Source: Bidens hawaiensis
Lineage: Eukaryota; Streptophyta; Magnoliopsida; Asterales; Asteraceae
DNA: 64,000 nt
Reading direction: 5' to 3'
Assembly: GCA_021521415.1 (NCBI GenBank)
Contig: JAIQDT010007633.1
Location: 62,001 to 126,000, forward strand
Shown: one piece after another, positions 1 through 10,616 of the stretch
How positions within the stretch are numbered: the stretch's first letter is position 1
Layout: each line of letters begins with the position of its first letter
Made by a program: the position numbers and the translations under genes
Notes under the pieces: model-generated
The model's database searches: none
What the model saw: the letters and a program-made list of their open reading frames with translations, nothing else
Told to the model about the DNA's origin: nothing

Positions 1-410
1 AAACTTGTTAGATATAACTTTAGCATTGTTAACAGTTTGACAAATAATTTTGAGTAAAAGATTTTTAGGATAAAAGATCCTTAAGAAAATAACTAAGGAT
101 AAGATATCCTTAACTAATAAATAAATTGTTGATAAAATTTATATAAGAGAATTCCCTCAAAGGGCAAATTTTAGGATAAAGTATCCTTAAAATAGAAAAA
201 CTTTTAGTAATCAAATAACTTTAAGCGAACAGCTTTTCAAACTGAAATACCCAAATTTATTGCAACAAATATCATACATGAGTTAATTAGCAGAGATCAT
301 ACTAGAAGGTCTAGATAGACCTAAGTTACCAGAAGTATTGAACTCTTAATGATCCTTAAAGGAATAGTTTTAGGATCCGGGATCCTTAGCTTCTCGATCT
401 TCAAAAAGAA
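1..410 (-). other. 3' untranslated region of the Gypsy element with AGGATA/TATCCT inverted units
   Basis: No coding sequence is visible. The stretch carries at least three short inverted units of the form AGGATA-n-TATCCT (around 67-82, 105-121 and 172-190) and a GGATCC-rich stretch near 371-386. The same word family is found in the Gypsy LTR at 15147-16042, which is why I assign this stretch to the same element. Confidence 0.5.
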
Positions 411-448
411 CTTAGAAATTCCGCTGCAAATAATTCGTATTATTAACT

Positions 449-690
449 GGGATCAAACCCATTAAACTGGGGACAATCCCAACAAATATTCTGGGGACAA
501 GCCCGTGCAACTGGGGACAAACCCGTGTAATTTGGGGACAAGCCGCTGCAACTGGGGACAAGCCCAACAAACTGAGGACAAGCCCATAAAATAAACTAGG
601 GACAAGCCCAACAAACTGGGGACAAGCCCATAAAATAAACTGGGGACAAGCCCAACAAACTGGGGACAAGCCCATAAAATAAACTGGGGA
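449..690. repeat. Minisatellite, about 20-bp unit (CTGGGGACAAGCCCAACAAA type), left part
   Basis: Roughly eleven imperfect copies of a unit beginning CTGGGGACAAGCCC are arranged in tandem; some are 20 bp, others carry an ATAAAATAAA extension. The array is cut by Copia-1 at 690/691 and resumes at 8221. Its position between pol and the expected 3' LTR fits the hypervariable 3' region known for Tat-lineage Gypsy elements, which is a recognised source of satellite repeats. Confidence 0.85.
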
Positions 691-1106
691 TGTTGGTGCA
701 TAATGTCAGTAGTTCAGTATCTCGTGTTTGGTATGTGTCTGTAATCGTGTTAAATTGTTTGTTTTGGTTTTGAATATTGTTTAGCATAAGTTCTCCTGGG
801 ATGTAGGCGAACTTGGAGATAAGCGAAGTTATGACAACTTCGCCTAGTATGTTAGGCGAAGTTGTCGAGGTTATATAAACCTCACTTCGGCTTATCTCAA
901 AAAGTATCTTTTAGACGAACGTGTATGGGTGATTATTGATATCACGTGTTGAAGTGTTGCAATACAATCGTGTTTATTAGTATTGTGACGTGTGTTTGTT
1001 TATCGGTTCAACGTATTATCTAACTTACGCTCGTATCGTATTACGTGGGGATTCCGTACCCTCGTGTTACGAGATACTCCTGTGTAGATCCGGCTGGGAA
1101 CCTACA
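691..1106 (+). repeat. 5' LTR of Copia-1
   Basis: Starts TGTTGG and ends CCTACA, immediately followed by the primer-binding site. It contains a perfect 14-bp inverted repeat (833-846 and 853-866) six bases upstream of the TATA box at 872-878. Confidence 0.95.
833..878 (+). promoter_or_regulatory. Copia-1 LTR promoter: 14-bp palindrome plus TATA box
   Basis: GACAACTTCGCCTA (833-846) and its exact complement (853-866) are separated by six bases and followed by TATATAA at 872-878. The identical module is at 7947-7992 in the 3' LTR. The arms contain the element's signature word GCGAAGTT. Sirevirus LTRs are known to carry palindromic motifs in their regulatory part; a role in transcription is inferred. 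Confidence 0.75.
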
Positions 1107-1108
1107 AT

Positions 1109-1120
1109 TGGTATCAGAGC
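1109..1120 (+). other. Primer-binding site of Copia-1 (initiator tRNA-Met type)
   Basis: TGGTATCAGAGC lies two bases after the LTR end. This is the standard plant Copia PBS complementary to the 3' end of tRNA-Met. Confidence 0.95.
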
Positions 1121-1317
1121 ATTTGCTCGTGATTGTGTGGTTCGGGATTATCACACGGGTGTAAAGATCGTTTCGTTTAACTATTCGCGGAACGAGTTTA
1201 CGTTGAAATACCTAGTTTTTGTGTCTTGCCCATCTCCCACCATCAAATATAACCCAATACACCTTCGCATACCTCGCAATACATCCAAATAAAACCTGCA
1301 AAAACTCGTGTTCATCA

Positions 1318-1515
1318 GGCGAAGTTGCCGTCATCTTTCGTAGGGTTTAAGCGAAGTTATAGTGAAGGCGAAGTTAAGAACAAGCGAAGATAAGCACAAG
1401 CGAAGTTAAGAACAAGCGAAGATAAGCACAAGCGAAGTTAAGAAAGCGAAGTTAAGTCCAAGCGAAGATAAGCACAAGCGAAGTTAAGCACAAGCGAAGT
1501 TCTGATAACTTCGCT
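1318..1515 (+). repeat. Leader array of GCGAAGTT/GCGAAGATAAG repeats in Copia-1
   Basis: About a dozen copies of AAGCGAAGTTAAG or AAGCGAAGATAAGCAC follow one another in the leader between PBS and gag. The last unit forms a hairpin: AGCGAAGTT (1493-1501), five-base loop, exact complement (1507-1515). The word is the same as in the LTR palindrome. Confidence 0.85.
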
Positions 1516-1593
1516 ATCTGAACACTGTTTAAAAAAAATTAAATAAAAAAATAAAATACTTTCTTTGTATTTCGAGTCGTGTTTCTTTCAACT

Positions 1594-4233
1594 ATGACTT
1601 CAATAAACATTACAGAACTGGTAAAAATGGAGGTTGAAGTCGGTTCAGCAACTAAAGCTCCAAAAATGCTTAAGGGTACCGATTTCGTTGCATGGAAAGA
1701 TCTGTTTGAACAGTATGTGAAGTATCAAGATGCTAAGATGTGGGTTTGCATTCAAGACGGATACATTCCACCAACATCCTTGTTTGAAGGTCGTGAACAA
1801 ATTAAGAAGTACAGTAAGATGGAAGAGGAGGAAAAGAAAATGTATGAGATAGAGAGTAAAGCTCATGCAGCAATAACAATGGCTCTTCCACAAGAGATTC
1901 TTCATACCTTCAAGAAGTACAAAACTGCTAGAGAGCTATGGGAAGCACTAGAAAATAGATATGAAGGTAATGTAGGGATACGTGCTTCCAAGACAAAGCT
2001 GCTAAAAACCCAATTCTCTGTATTCAAGTATTTGAAAAAATGAATCACTTGACGATATCATCACAAGATATTATCACTTGATGACCGAACTTAGTAATTA
2101 CTCCATTAAATACAAGGAAGAAGAGATGGTAGAGAAACTTCTTGATGCTCTTCCACCGAAATGGGAAATGTACACGGTTCTGATGAGAGAGGATAAAGAC
2201 TTTGCCAAGATTGATTTGGAAACAGCGGTCAATAAGTTACGAAATTTTGAACTTAACATGGTTCGGAAAGAGACACCAACTGATCAGGTTCAGGATCCGG
2301 GAATGTATGGTGCGAAAGTCTCTCCAAGCTCAAGTTCAAAATCAGAATCCTCTACCTACTACTCAAAGGGAGAATCAAACTCAAACTCAACTCGTGATGG
2401 TCATGTGATTCTCAATATGGATGGCGACGTATGTTTCGTAGCTGGAGGTAGTAATCCTTCAAAACCTCAAGCCACAATTGGAAATTTCTCGTCAAATGTT
2501 CCAAGCTACAACTACTCACAGATGCCCATGAGTGTTAAATCAGCTGAACAGCAGTTTGCACTATATGCATCCTTCATTGCATCTTATGAGAACTACATCA
2601 AAGGTAAAATAGTTAACCCTGCAACTTTGGATGAAGACTATGATCAGATCGATGCTGATGATTTGGAAGAGATGGACCTGCAGTGGCAGATGGCTATGAC
2701 AGTAAGAAGGGTAAAGAGATTCATGAAGAAAACGGGTAGAAAGTTCGTTGGAGAAAGACCAGGGTTTGATAAATCAAAGGTTCGATGTTACAACTGTCAA
2801 CAAAATGGTCACTTTGCTAAGGAATGTACAAATGAGAGAGTCGAACAAAGTCAGAACAGGCCTACACAACAGAATGGGGGAGGTAGTGAGAATAGGGCTA
2901 TGGTATCTAGACAGAATGGTGGATACAACTGGAATATACAAGTTGGGGAAGTGTTCGAACATGCTAATTTGGTAAACATCGAAACTAGAGGAAGTGAGAG
3001 GGAGACGGGAGAAAATCAAGCATATATGGCAGAAGTGAACGATCAGCTCTCTGAGGTAAGTTCTGAACTTCATTGTGAAAAATGTGAAAATCTGTCTGAA
3101 CAATTGAAAACAATAACTGATCAGTTTGTTAGTTTGGACACACAATTTAAAACCTTAAAAGAAGATCATCACTATACTAAAACTAGAGAAAACAGTTACT
3201 CGGTAAAAATAAAAGCTAGTGAAAAGGATATCAGAAGTCTTAAAGCCAGTCTAGCTAAAAAAATACAAGTAATTGATCTTAGTTATGAAGTGTTAGAAGA
3301 AAAAACTAAACTAATTGCTGAAAAAGATAAACAGATAGCTGATTACCAGGTAAAACTGGTGGAACTAAACAGAAAAATTGAACAATTTAGAAATTCTTCA
3401 GCAATGCAAGATCACATCATAAGTGTTCAACATTCCCCGGTTGACAAATGGGGAATTGGATTTTCTGAAGTTCCACCACCGTATAACAATAACTATACTT
3501 ATAATCCTAGTAATCAGCAATCTGCTAATGTTGAGATAAGTCAGACAGTTCCAGTCAAAATTTTGACTAAAGAACCTGAAGTTGATAAGAGCTAAACGAG
3601 TAAATCAATTTCTAATGTGGAGATTTCTGTCCCTAGCTCTGTCTCATCAAATTCGGACAAGTCATCCGAATCGGGTGAGATAAAAGAAGAGGTAGTGTTA
3701 CTAAAACGTGGGGAAGAATATAAGCCCGATGAAAAGAATTCCTCCCTAAACCCGTTCGTCCCACCATATGTTAGACTAACGGGTAGTAATGCAACCTCGA
3801 CATCGGCAACGACTGTTGAGACGAAAGTTCAAAACATAAGTTGTTTCAGATGCAACAAAGTAGGACACCTTATTGTTGATTGTCCTCTAAAACAGAGAAA
3901 ATTTAGAGGTATGAGGCCTCCGAAAACTGGGAATAAAACGAATACTAATTATGATACTGGTAAGAATGCGAACACACCAAATTTCAAAAATTGGACTAAT
4001 CCAAGGTTTCAAAGAAATCAGTCACATTTTTTCCCAGTTAACAACCAAACCAACCAATATAATTCAGTTAATTCACTAAGGTTTGGAAGGCCTCATAGCT
4101 AGTCCTCTAGAAGGTTTCCTTCCAGAACTTACAGAAACCATTCTCAAACTGACTTTCGGCAACCAAAGTACTGGATGCCGGTTAACAGATTTAATCGACC
4201 CAAGACCAGTAGGTCTTGGGTCCCCAGATTTTA
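1594..4233 (+). pseudogene. gag: Copia-1 gag (nucleocapsid) polyprotein, broken
   Basis: The first ATG of the frame is at 1594. The coding region is interrupted at about 2040 by a one-base length change in an A run (TTG followed by six A), moving the frame to 2078-3595. In-frame stops follow at 3593-3595, 4100-4102 and 4231-4233. Visible parts are the retrotransposon gag core, a first CCHC knuckle near 2790-2830 (CYNCQQNGHFAKEC), a lysine/glutamate-rich coiled-coil-like stretch (about 3060-3390), and a second CCHC knuckle near 3838-3885 (CFRCNKVGHLIVDC). Gag packages the element RNA in virus-like particles. The last stop lies where Sireviruses separate gag from pol, so it may be natural; the others are damage. 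Confidence 0.85.
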
Positions 4234-4249
4234 ATCTATTTCTTTAATT

Positions 4250-5654
4250 GTGCAGGAACAGTCAAACAGGGCTGTAAACAATATGTGGGTTGTTGACAGT
4301 GGCTGTTCCCGGCACATGAATGGTAACAAGAAATTGTTACGTGACTGGAAATCTGTTCAAGGAGGAAGGGTTAGTTTCGCTGGAAAGAGTGGAGGTAGAA
4401 TCAGTGGTATTGAAACTGTGACTAATGGAAGAATGAAGTTAGAGAAGGTGAATTTTGTGGAAGAGTTGAAGCATAACTTGTTGAGTGTGTCTCAGATTTG
4501 TGATAAAGAATACACGGTGCATTTTACTAAAAATGAGGCAATCGTTCTTTATCCTGGTTTCAAGATACAAAATTAGTAAAGCTTTATATGGGCTACATCA
4601 GGCACCTCGTGCCTGGTACGCAACCTTATCCGATTACTTGCTTGATAATGGGTTCGAAAGAGGAAAGATCGATAGCACGCTGTTTGCCAAGAGAAAAGGG
4701 GGAGATTTTCTACTAGTTCAAGTTTATGTGGACGACATCATTTTTGCTGCATCAAAAGTCGCCATGTGTCAGGAATTTAAAGCAGTCATGAAAAAGAGGT
4801 TTGAAATGAGCGCCATGGGCAAATTAACTTTCTTTTTGGGATTGCAGGTAGATCAGAAGAAAGATGGGATGTTTATTCATCAAACAAAATATGTCCATGA
4901 TGTACTCAAACGCTTCAAGATGGACGATAGCACCCCATTTGATACTCCAGTTTGCGTCAACCACAAACTGGGTGCTGATTCTGACAGTGATGAAGACGTT
5001 GATCTCACCCAATATCGAGCAATCATAGGTTCTTTAATGTATCTAACTGCATCTAGACCTGATATTAGGTTTGCAGTTTGTCTTTGTGCTCGTTTTCAGG
5101 CAAGCCCGAAGGAATCTCAAATGAAGGGAGTGAAGAGAATATTGCGGTATCTCAAAGGCAAGCCTAAGTTGGGATTGTAGTACACGAAAGGGGGAGAACT
5201 GGATTTGGTAGCTTACACAGATTTTGACTATGGAGGTTGCAATCAGAACAGGAAGTCAACAACCGGTGGATGTCAGTTTCTGGGAGGAAGATTGGTGTCG
5301 TGGCAGTGCAAGAAGCAGACCTCAGTAGCCATTTCCACCTGCGAAGCAGAGTACATGGCAGCATCAAACTGCTGCTTCCAGGTTCTATGGATACAACAGC
5401 AATTACGCGATTATGGTCTGAATTTCACTCAAACTCCTATTTGCATTGATAACACTGCTGCAATCTCAGTAACTAACAATCCCGTCAAACACAGCAAAAC
5501 TAAACATAATGACATTCGTCATCATTTTATATGGGATTGTGCTGAGAAGAAATTAATTGTGCTTGAAAATGTTGATTCTTTGGATAATTTCGCCGATCTT
5601 TTTACTAAAGCGTATGACCGATCACGTTTTCAATTGTTGAGCTTAATGGGATGA
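4250..5654 (+). pseudogene. pol: Copia-1 pol fragment: protease joined to RT/RNase H by internal deletion
   Basis: The first part (4250-4576) holds the aspartic protease signature VDSGCSRHM and the segment after it. At about 4563-4580 the reading shifts frame straight into the middle of reverse transcriptase ([13 protein letters not shown]), continuing through the catalytic YVDDIIF near 4725-4745 and RNase H with EAEYMAAS (about 5345-5370) to a stop at 5652-5654. The pre-integrase region, integrase and N-terminal part of RT, normally more than 2 kb, are absent. A further stop at 5178-5180 splits RNase H from RT. The fragment cannot encode a working polymerase. Confidence 0.9.
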
Positions 5655-6987
5655 TCAATCCCGAGTAACCTTGTTTTTCGTTTAAAAAAAATCATTATCG
5701 CTTAGAATAATGTCGGTTGCTTCAGTTTGAAGGACACATCTTCGGATATGTTTGGTCCTTACTTCTACTAGTAGATTATGAGGATTGCCATTAACCAAAT
5801 GACTGAAAGTGACCGGGGCGGTTTATGATGGGTTTTTATTCTTTCGCTGAAAAATAGTCGTTCATACTTAGTTAGAATGACACATACTCGTATGTGGTCG
5901 GTCCAGTTGATCCATTGGATCTTCAGGATAGCCGTTTACCTGAAGACTTTGACTTGATCGGGGCGATAGAACTTAAAATTTTTTTAGGGAGATGATATGA
6001 TTTTCCAAGTCTATAACTTTGTAAGAAGTTTCAATACAATGTTTAAAAGAAAATTGATCCAACCATGGAAAGTGATAGAAAAACTAATTCTGTGTGCCTA
6101 ACTGGTGAAGTTATTAGGCCTAAAAGACTCTAGAACAGCCATTGTATGTTAGGGTAGCTTTCTATGGTGCGTAAAAGTAGAAGTGATACAAACCAAATCT
6201 TCTCAATTTAATGTGGAGAATCATTCTGAGTTGTGCATGTCTCCATATACATCTTTCCGAATGATAGGCAGAAAACTGATTACCAGTCATACACGAGCCC
6301 GTAAGTGTTCTGATTCTCGAGAAGATAGTGTCAAGTACCTGCAGTGATCCAGATTCGGGACTTGCATTTGTCTATAATTTGAAGCTGTATTAATGTCTTT
6401 ATTAAAATATATATATATATGTTGTTAAGCCTTCGGAAGCTTAGGTTGTTTCAAATATCAATAAAGAGGCAAGAAAGAGAACGGGAAGAAGACTCCAAAG
6501 ATCGATGTGTGCTTACTATTTAATCTGACACTACAGGTCGAAGTCAACTCGGGGTGACTTGGGGAAAGCCAAATACGCTTTGAGAATAGATAGGAGGCAT
6601 CACAAACTCTTATGTGATGTCCATCTAAAGTTTGAGCTTAATTGAACCTAATCCGTATCACATAAGCAATGAAAACCATACTAAGTTTTATACCTGCTTA
6701 CAACCTGTTTCTTTATGTCATAATATCGCTGAATATGGATCTATGTGGCAGCCACTTAATTAGTATGATTCCTGTTCGGATCTTTCCTAAAGCATGCAGG
6801 TCCTCGTCAAGACTGAAATTTGATCCCGTTTATTTAATTACTAAAATTTTCACTGCATATTTTGTTTTATGGTTTAAAACTTGGTTACTTGGTTCTATAA
6901 TCGTAAAGTTTAAATCTTTAACGGAGGATTTTAAAAGCCAGTTGAATTTTGATCAAATTTATAAGGTCCTGTTTTGTAAATTAAGAT
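5655..6987 (+). other. Long non-coding 3' region of Copia-1
   Basis: No convincing coding sequence. Phrases such as AGGATTGCCATTAACC and a GACCGGGGCG repeat (5811 and 5956 areas) occur twice. Similar wording is found, inverted, at 22280-22600 in the corresponding part of Copia-3, so this looks like a conserved Sirevirus 3' segment. A short AT microsatellite lies at 6406-6420. Confidence 0.55.
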
Positions 6988-7092
6988 AGGCGAACTTACT
7001 GGTAAGGTTTAGGGGCGAAGTTGTTCAGGGGCGAAGTTAATGGTAAGCGAAGTTAACCTTAACTTCGCCCATGTATTTTCAAACCTATATAA
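6988..7092 (+). promoter_or_regulatory. Internal promoter-like module of Copia-1: GCGAAGTT hairpin plus TATA box
   Basis: Four GCGAA-type words lead into the perfect inverted repeat GCGAAGTTAA-CC-TTAACTTCGC (7047-7068), followed 17 bases later by TATATAA (7086-7092). The same order (hairpin with the same arm, then TATA) forms the LTR promoter at 833-878. It lies 150 bases upstream of the accessory ORF at 7244. Promoter function is inferred from this resemblance only. Confidence 0.5.
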
Positions 7093-7243
7093 GGGGTCAA
7101 CTTGGTCAAACACTTTCGTAACTCTCAAACACTCAGCAAACTTATACCCACTTCTAACCCTCGGCGAACTTAAACCTTGAATAGAACCTCATTATTGTCT
7201 GTTTCTTGTCCGTGTTAAGACAAAGAAGTCAGCGGTCCCAACG

Positions 7244-7724
7244 ATGTTCAAAAAGAGTTACAATATCAAGGGGTATGCTGAGTCAAAGAAAGGTATTCTT
7301 TGTTGGCTGTATGATGAGCAGTTAAAGTTATTTGTGATTAAACGCTTTGATGGGATAAGGAAAGAGGAAGCTAGTTGAAGATAAGGAAAGAGGAATGCGA
7401 GCTGATGGAAAACCTTGGATGGTGATGAAATATAAGCCGATTCGGTGTTTGAAAGAAATGCCGATGAAGATAATGCCCAAGGATGTTTTAAAGAGTCTCA
7501 AGTGGTGGTACGTTGATAGTCAAACAGCTGAAGCTGTTATGGAAGATGAGGACGAACAGGAGATTCTGAGAGTGTATGATCCCTTGCACTTGGTAAATTT
7601 GTCTCAAGCTGATTTGCAGGTACTAAACGATAAGAAGATATTCTACATTCATGCGTGGAAAGATGAGGCCAAGAAGTATCAGAGGGTGGTCTCTGTCTGT
7701 GTAAGACAGGGCGTTCATGCTTGA
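7244..7724 (+). pseudogene. Copia-1 3' accessory ORF of unknown function, broken
   Basis: An ATG at 7244 opens about 44 codons ending in TGA (7374-7376). A second frame from 7395 continues for 109 codons to 7724. The break coincides with a 26-bp tandem duplication (ATAAGGAAAGAGGAA at about 7354 and 7380). The predicted peptides are tryptophan- and lysine-rich, hydrophilic, without a transmembrane segment or a domain I recognise. The position between RNase H and the 3' LTR is that of the env-like or additional ORF of Sireviruses, but nothing visible supports an envelope function. Confidence 0.5.
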
Positions 7725-7804
7725 AGATGGGTGACACGAGATTTTTGGGATTACTAGACACGAGAATGAAGATAGAGATATGAAGCTACTGCCAAGGGGG
7801 AGTC

Positions 7805-8220
7805 TGTTGGTGCATAATGTCAGTAGTTCAGTATCTCGTGTTTGGTATGTGTCTGTAATCGTGTTAGACTGTTTGTTTTGGTTTTGAATATTGTTTAGCA
7901 TAAGTTCGCCTGGGATGTAGGCGAACTTGGAGATAAGCGAAGTTATGACAACTTCGCCTAGTATGTTAGGCGAAGTTGTCGAGGTTATATAAACCTCACT
8001 TCGGCTTATCTCAAAAAGTATCTTTTAGACGAACGTGTATGGGTGATTATTGATATCAAGTGTTGAAGTGTTGCAATATAATCGTGTTTATTAGTATTGT
8101 GATGTGTGTTTGTTTATCGGTTCAACGTATTATCTATCTTACGCTCGTATCGTATTACGTGGAGATTCCGCACCCTCGTGTTACGAGATACTCCTGTGTA
8201 GATCCGGTTGGGAACTTACA
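7805..8220 (+). repeat. 3' LTR of Copia-1
   Basis: Starts TGTTGG, ends CTTACA, 416 bp, about 11 mismatches to the 5' LTR. The polypurine tract AAGGGGGA (7794-7801) precedes it and the GGGGA target copy follows (8221-8225). Confidence 0.95.
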
Positions 8221-8640
8221 GGGGACAAGCCCAACAAACTGGGGACAAGCCCAAACTAGGGACTGGCCCAAAGATACGGATGTCAACTGGGTACTCGCCC
8301 AAACCGGGATTTAGCCCAAACGTGAGATAACGTGAAAACGTTATAAACCAGTGGTATGGTACGTCTACCATAAATCGTAGGATCCTCCATATAGCCGGAG
8401 ATAACGAAATTGTCAGCCACATGGTCCCGCTGCCCCGGACTATACGTCGGATAGCATGCGCAACTGGCGATCGTGAGAAACGTGAAAACCTTTAAACCGA
8501 AGGGGATATTACCATCGGGGGTCATATCCAAATGTGGGCTAGGCCAAGAGAAACAAGATAATACCTCAAATGTAAAGGAGAGATTGCCAACCTCTTGAGC
8601 ATCAAATGAATCATTATAATCCTGCATGGTTATTCAAAAC
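8221..8640 (-). repeat. Continuation of the Gypsy 3' region: minisatellite remnants and degenerate repeats
   Basis: The 20-bp minisatellite resumes directly after Copia-1 and decays by about 8320 (variants ending GGCCC and CGCCC). A second loose repeat with the phrase CGTGAAAAC follows at about 8330 and 8490. I see no gene here. Confidence 0.6.
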
Positions 8641-8804
8641 TTGGAAAAAATAAAATGTTAAGAATATATTATCCTTAAATTAACAACAATTCAAATAAAG
8701 TAGCTGATCAGAAAGATGATACCGATTTAAGGATCCTAGATCCTTTTTTGGATAATATTTCCTCTCAGGATAATGGATCCTAATTAGAAAAAAAATATTT
8801 CTTG

Positions 8805-9890
8805 AGGTGGATGGCATTCTATGCTCTTAGTAACCTGTTGCCTTCCATTGTAAGCAAATGATATGCCCCATTTCCTGCTTCCGACTCAATTTGATAAGGT
8901 CCTTCCCATTTGGGCGCTAGCTTCCCATCAGCCGGATTTGTTGTGTTTTAGAAGGCTTTCCTTAACACTAGATCTCCTTCTTGAAATCTTCTGATTCTGA
9001 TATTTTTGTTATATGCCCCAGCTACCCTTTGTTGATAAACTGTCATTCTGATTTTTGCTAGGTCTCTGAGTTCTTCTATAGTATCCAAGTCTTCAAGAAG
9101 GATTTTTTTCATTGGCTTCAGGATCACGGATGCTCGTTCTCTCAGTAGGAACCACCATTTCTGTAGGGATCACAGCTTCTGAACCAAACACCAAAGAGAA
9201 GGGTGTCTGGCCTGTTGCATTTTTGGGTGTAGTTCTGTCTGCCCAAAGAACATAAGGAAGTTCTTCAGCCCATTTTCCCTTCTTGGATCCTAGCTTCTTC
9301 TTTATATTTTTGATGATGATCTTGTTGCTAGACTCTGCTTGACCATTGGCTTGAGGATGAATCGGAGTGGAAGTAATCATTTTGATTCCCCAACTGTCAC
9401 AGAAGTTAGTGGTTTTATTCCCGATAAACTGGGAACCATTGTAACAAACAATTTCAGTGGGAATACCAAATGTAGTTATAATATTTCATATAATAAAAGA
9501 TATTGCTTCCCTTTCTCGGACTTGTACAAATGCTTCTGCCCCAATCCATTTGGAGAAGTAGTCAGTCATAGCAAGCATAAAGACCTTTCCACCTGGTGCT
9601 TTTGGTAGCTTGCCTACAATATCCATACCCCATTTCATGAAAGGCCATGAGGAGGATATAGGATATAGAGGCTCTGCTGGCTGATGAAGGATGTTTGCGT
9701 GTCTTTGACAAGCATCACATTCCCTTGAATACTCCACTGCATCCTTCTTCATTGTTGGCCAGAAGTATCCAGTTCTAAGTATCCTGGAAAATAATGCTCT
9801 TCTACCTGTGTGATTGCCGCAATCTCCTTCATGAAAATCCTTGAGTACTTCTTAGATCTCAGGATCCTCAATGCATCTCAAATATGAACC
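8805..9890 (-). pseudogene. pol: Gypsy integrase and pol C-terminus, broken
   Basis: Read right to left: an H2C2 zinc-binding motif (ending CDACQRHAN, about 9700), the integrase core with DIVG and TDYFSKWI (9560-9650), the region around 9435 where the second catalytic Asp is replaced by Tyr (CYNGSQF), then HPQANGQAES with the catalytic Glu (about 9350), and a C-terminal WEGPY-type segment near 8900. Stops and frame changes near 9480 and 9093-8805 split the frame. Integrase would insert the cDNA; the lost Asp and the stops rule out activity. Confidence 0.85.
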
Positions 9891-10570
9891 TGCAATAGAT
9901 TTTCTATATACCATATCATTTAACAAAATATATTGGGATACCTTTAGTTTGAAGGACTTGGGATTTTCCGTGGCTGGAATTTCTCCAGTCTGAATGTAGC
10001 TCTTGATAGGATGGATCCATGATCCTTTGTCATATAAGGATGAAGGATCCCAGAGTATGATTTCTTTATCATTCGTTATCTCTCCAACTTCCTGTTCTCC
10101 TATCGCTGGTGAGAGAATGTGGATTATTGGGATTTTCAAATCTTCAGGAATCTTCAAAGATGAGGCTAAGTTTGCCAAGGCGTCTGCCCCAGCGTTTTCT
10201 TCCCTCGGTACCTGTGTAATACTAAATATTTCGAAGGATTTCGACAGCTCCTTCACAACATCTAAATATTTCATTAATTTCTCACCTTTAACAGCATACG
10301 AGCCATTAAAGTGGTAGTTATCAATAAAGATTCTACATAAACTTGAAGATACCTGATCCTCATGCTTTTGGCTAATTGCAAACCTGCGATTAAAGCCTCG
10401 TACTCTGCTTCATTGTTTGTTGCTTGGAATTCAAAAGCTATGGACTGGGGTAATATGTCCCCCTGTGGCGATTTCAGTAGGATCCGTAATCCTGTTCCTC
10501 TCACGTTGGATGCTCCATATGTGAAGAGTATCCAAGGATCCTTGGTCTTTTCCAGTTGTTGGACTTCCAA
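9852..10570 (-). pseudogene. Second (archaeal-like) RNase H of the Tat-type Gypsy, degenerate
   Basis: The stretch 10274-10570 reads WILFTYGASNVRG, then ATNNEAEYEALIAGL, the hallmark of the additional RNase H acquired by Tat-lineage elements. The first catalytic Asp (normally FTDGAS) is Tyr, and the later Asp of the DS motif is Glu. The frame then continues as the linker to integrase at 9852-10274. This domain is the strongest evidence for placing the element in the Tat lineage. Confidence 0.8.
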
Positions 10571-10616
10571 GTCAGCTTCTTTTTGTAGACACTAGTGAAA
10601 TCAGCCACAAAGTCCG

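Larger units (their letters stand above)
691..8220 (+). mobile_element. Copia-1: Sirevirus-like Ty1/Copia element, internally deleted, LTRs complete
   Basis: The two LTRs (691-1106, 7805-8220) are each 416 bp and flanked by the target duplication GGGGA (686-690, 8221-8225). The order is LTR, PBS, repeat-rich leader, gag with two CCHC knuckles, protease fragment, RT/RNase H fragment, long non-coding stretch, accessory ORF, polypurine tract, LTR. About 11 mismatches between the LTRs by eye (about 2.6%) indicate a fairly recent insertion. The part of pol between the protease and the middle of RT, including all of integrase, is missing, so the copy is non-autonomous. The long 3' region with an extra ORF, and the gag-pol stop arrangement, match the Sirevirus lineage. 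Confidence 0.92.

Noticed and set aside
412..787. Long open frames on the minus strand through the minisatellite
   Set aside because: They translate the 20-bp repeat and part of the LTR; the periodic Cys/Trp/Pro peptides are repeat artefacts.
2030..2050. Programmed frameshift in Copia-1 gag at the A run
   Set aside because: The slip is in the middle of the gag core rather than at a gag-pol junction; a simple length mutation is more likely.
8283..8627. Minus-strand 114-codon frame in the Gypsy 3' region
   Set aside because: No recognisable domain, lies in repeat-derived sequence, and ends within minisatellite remnants.
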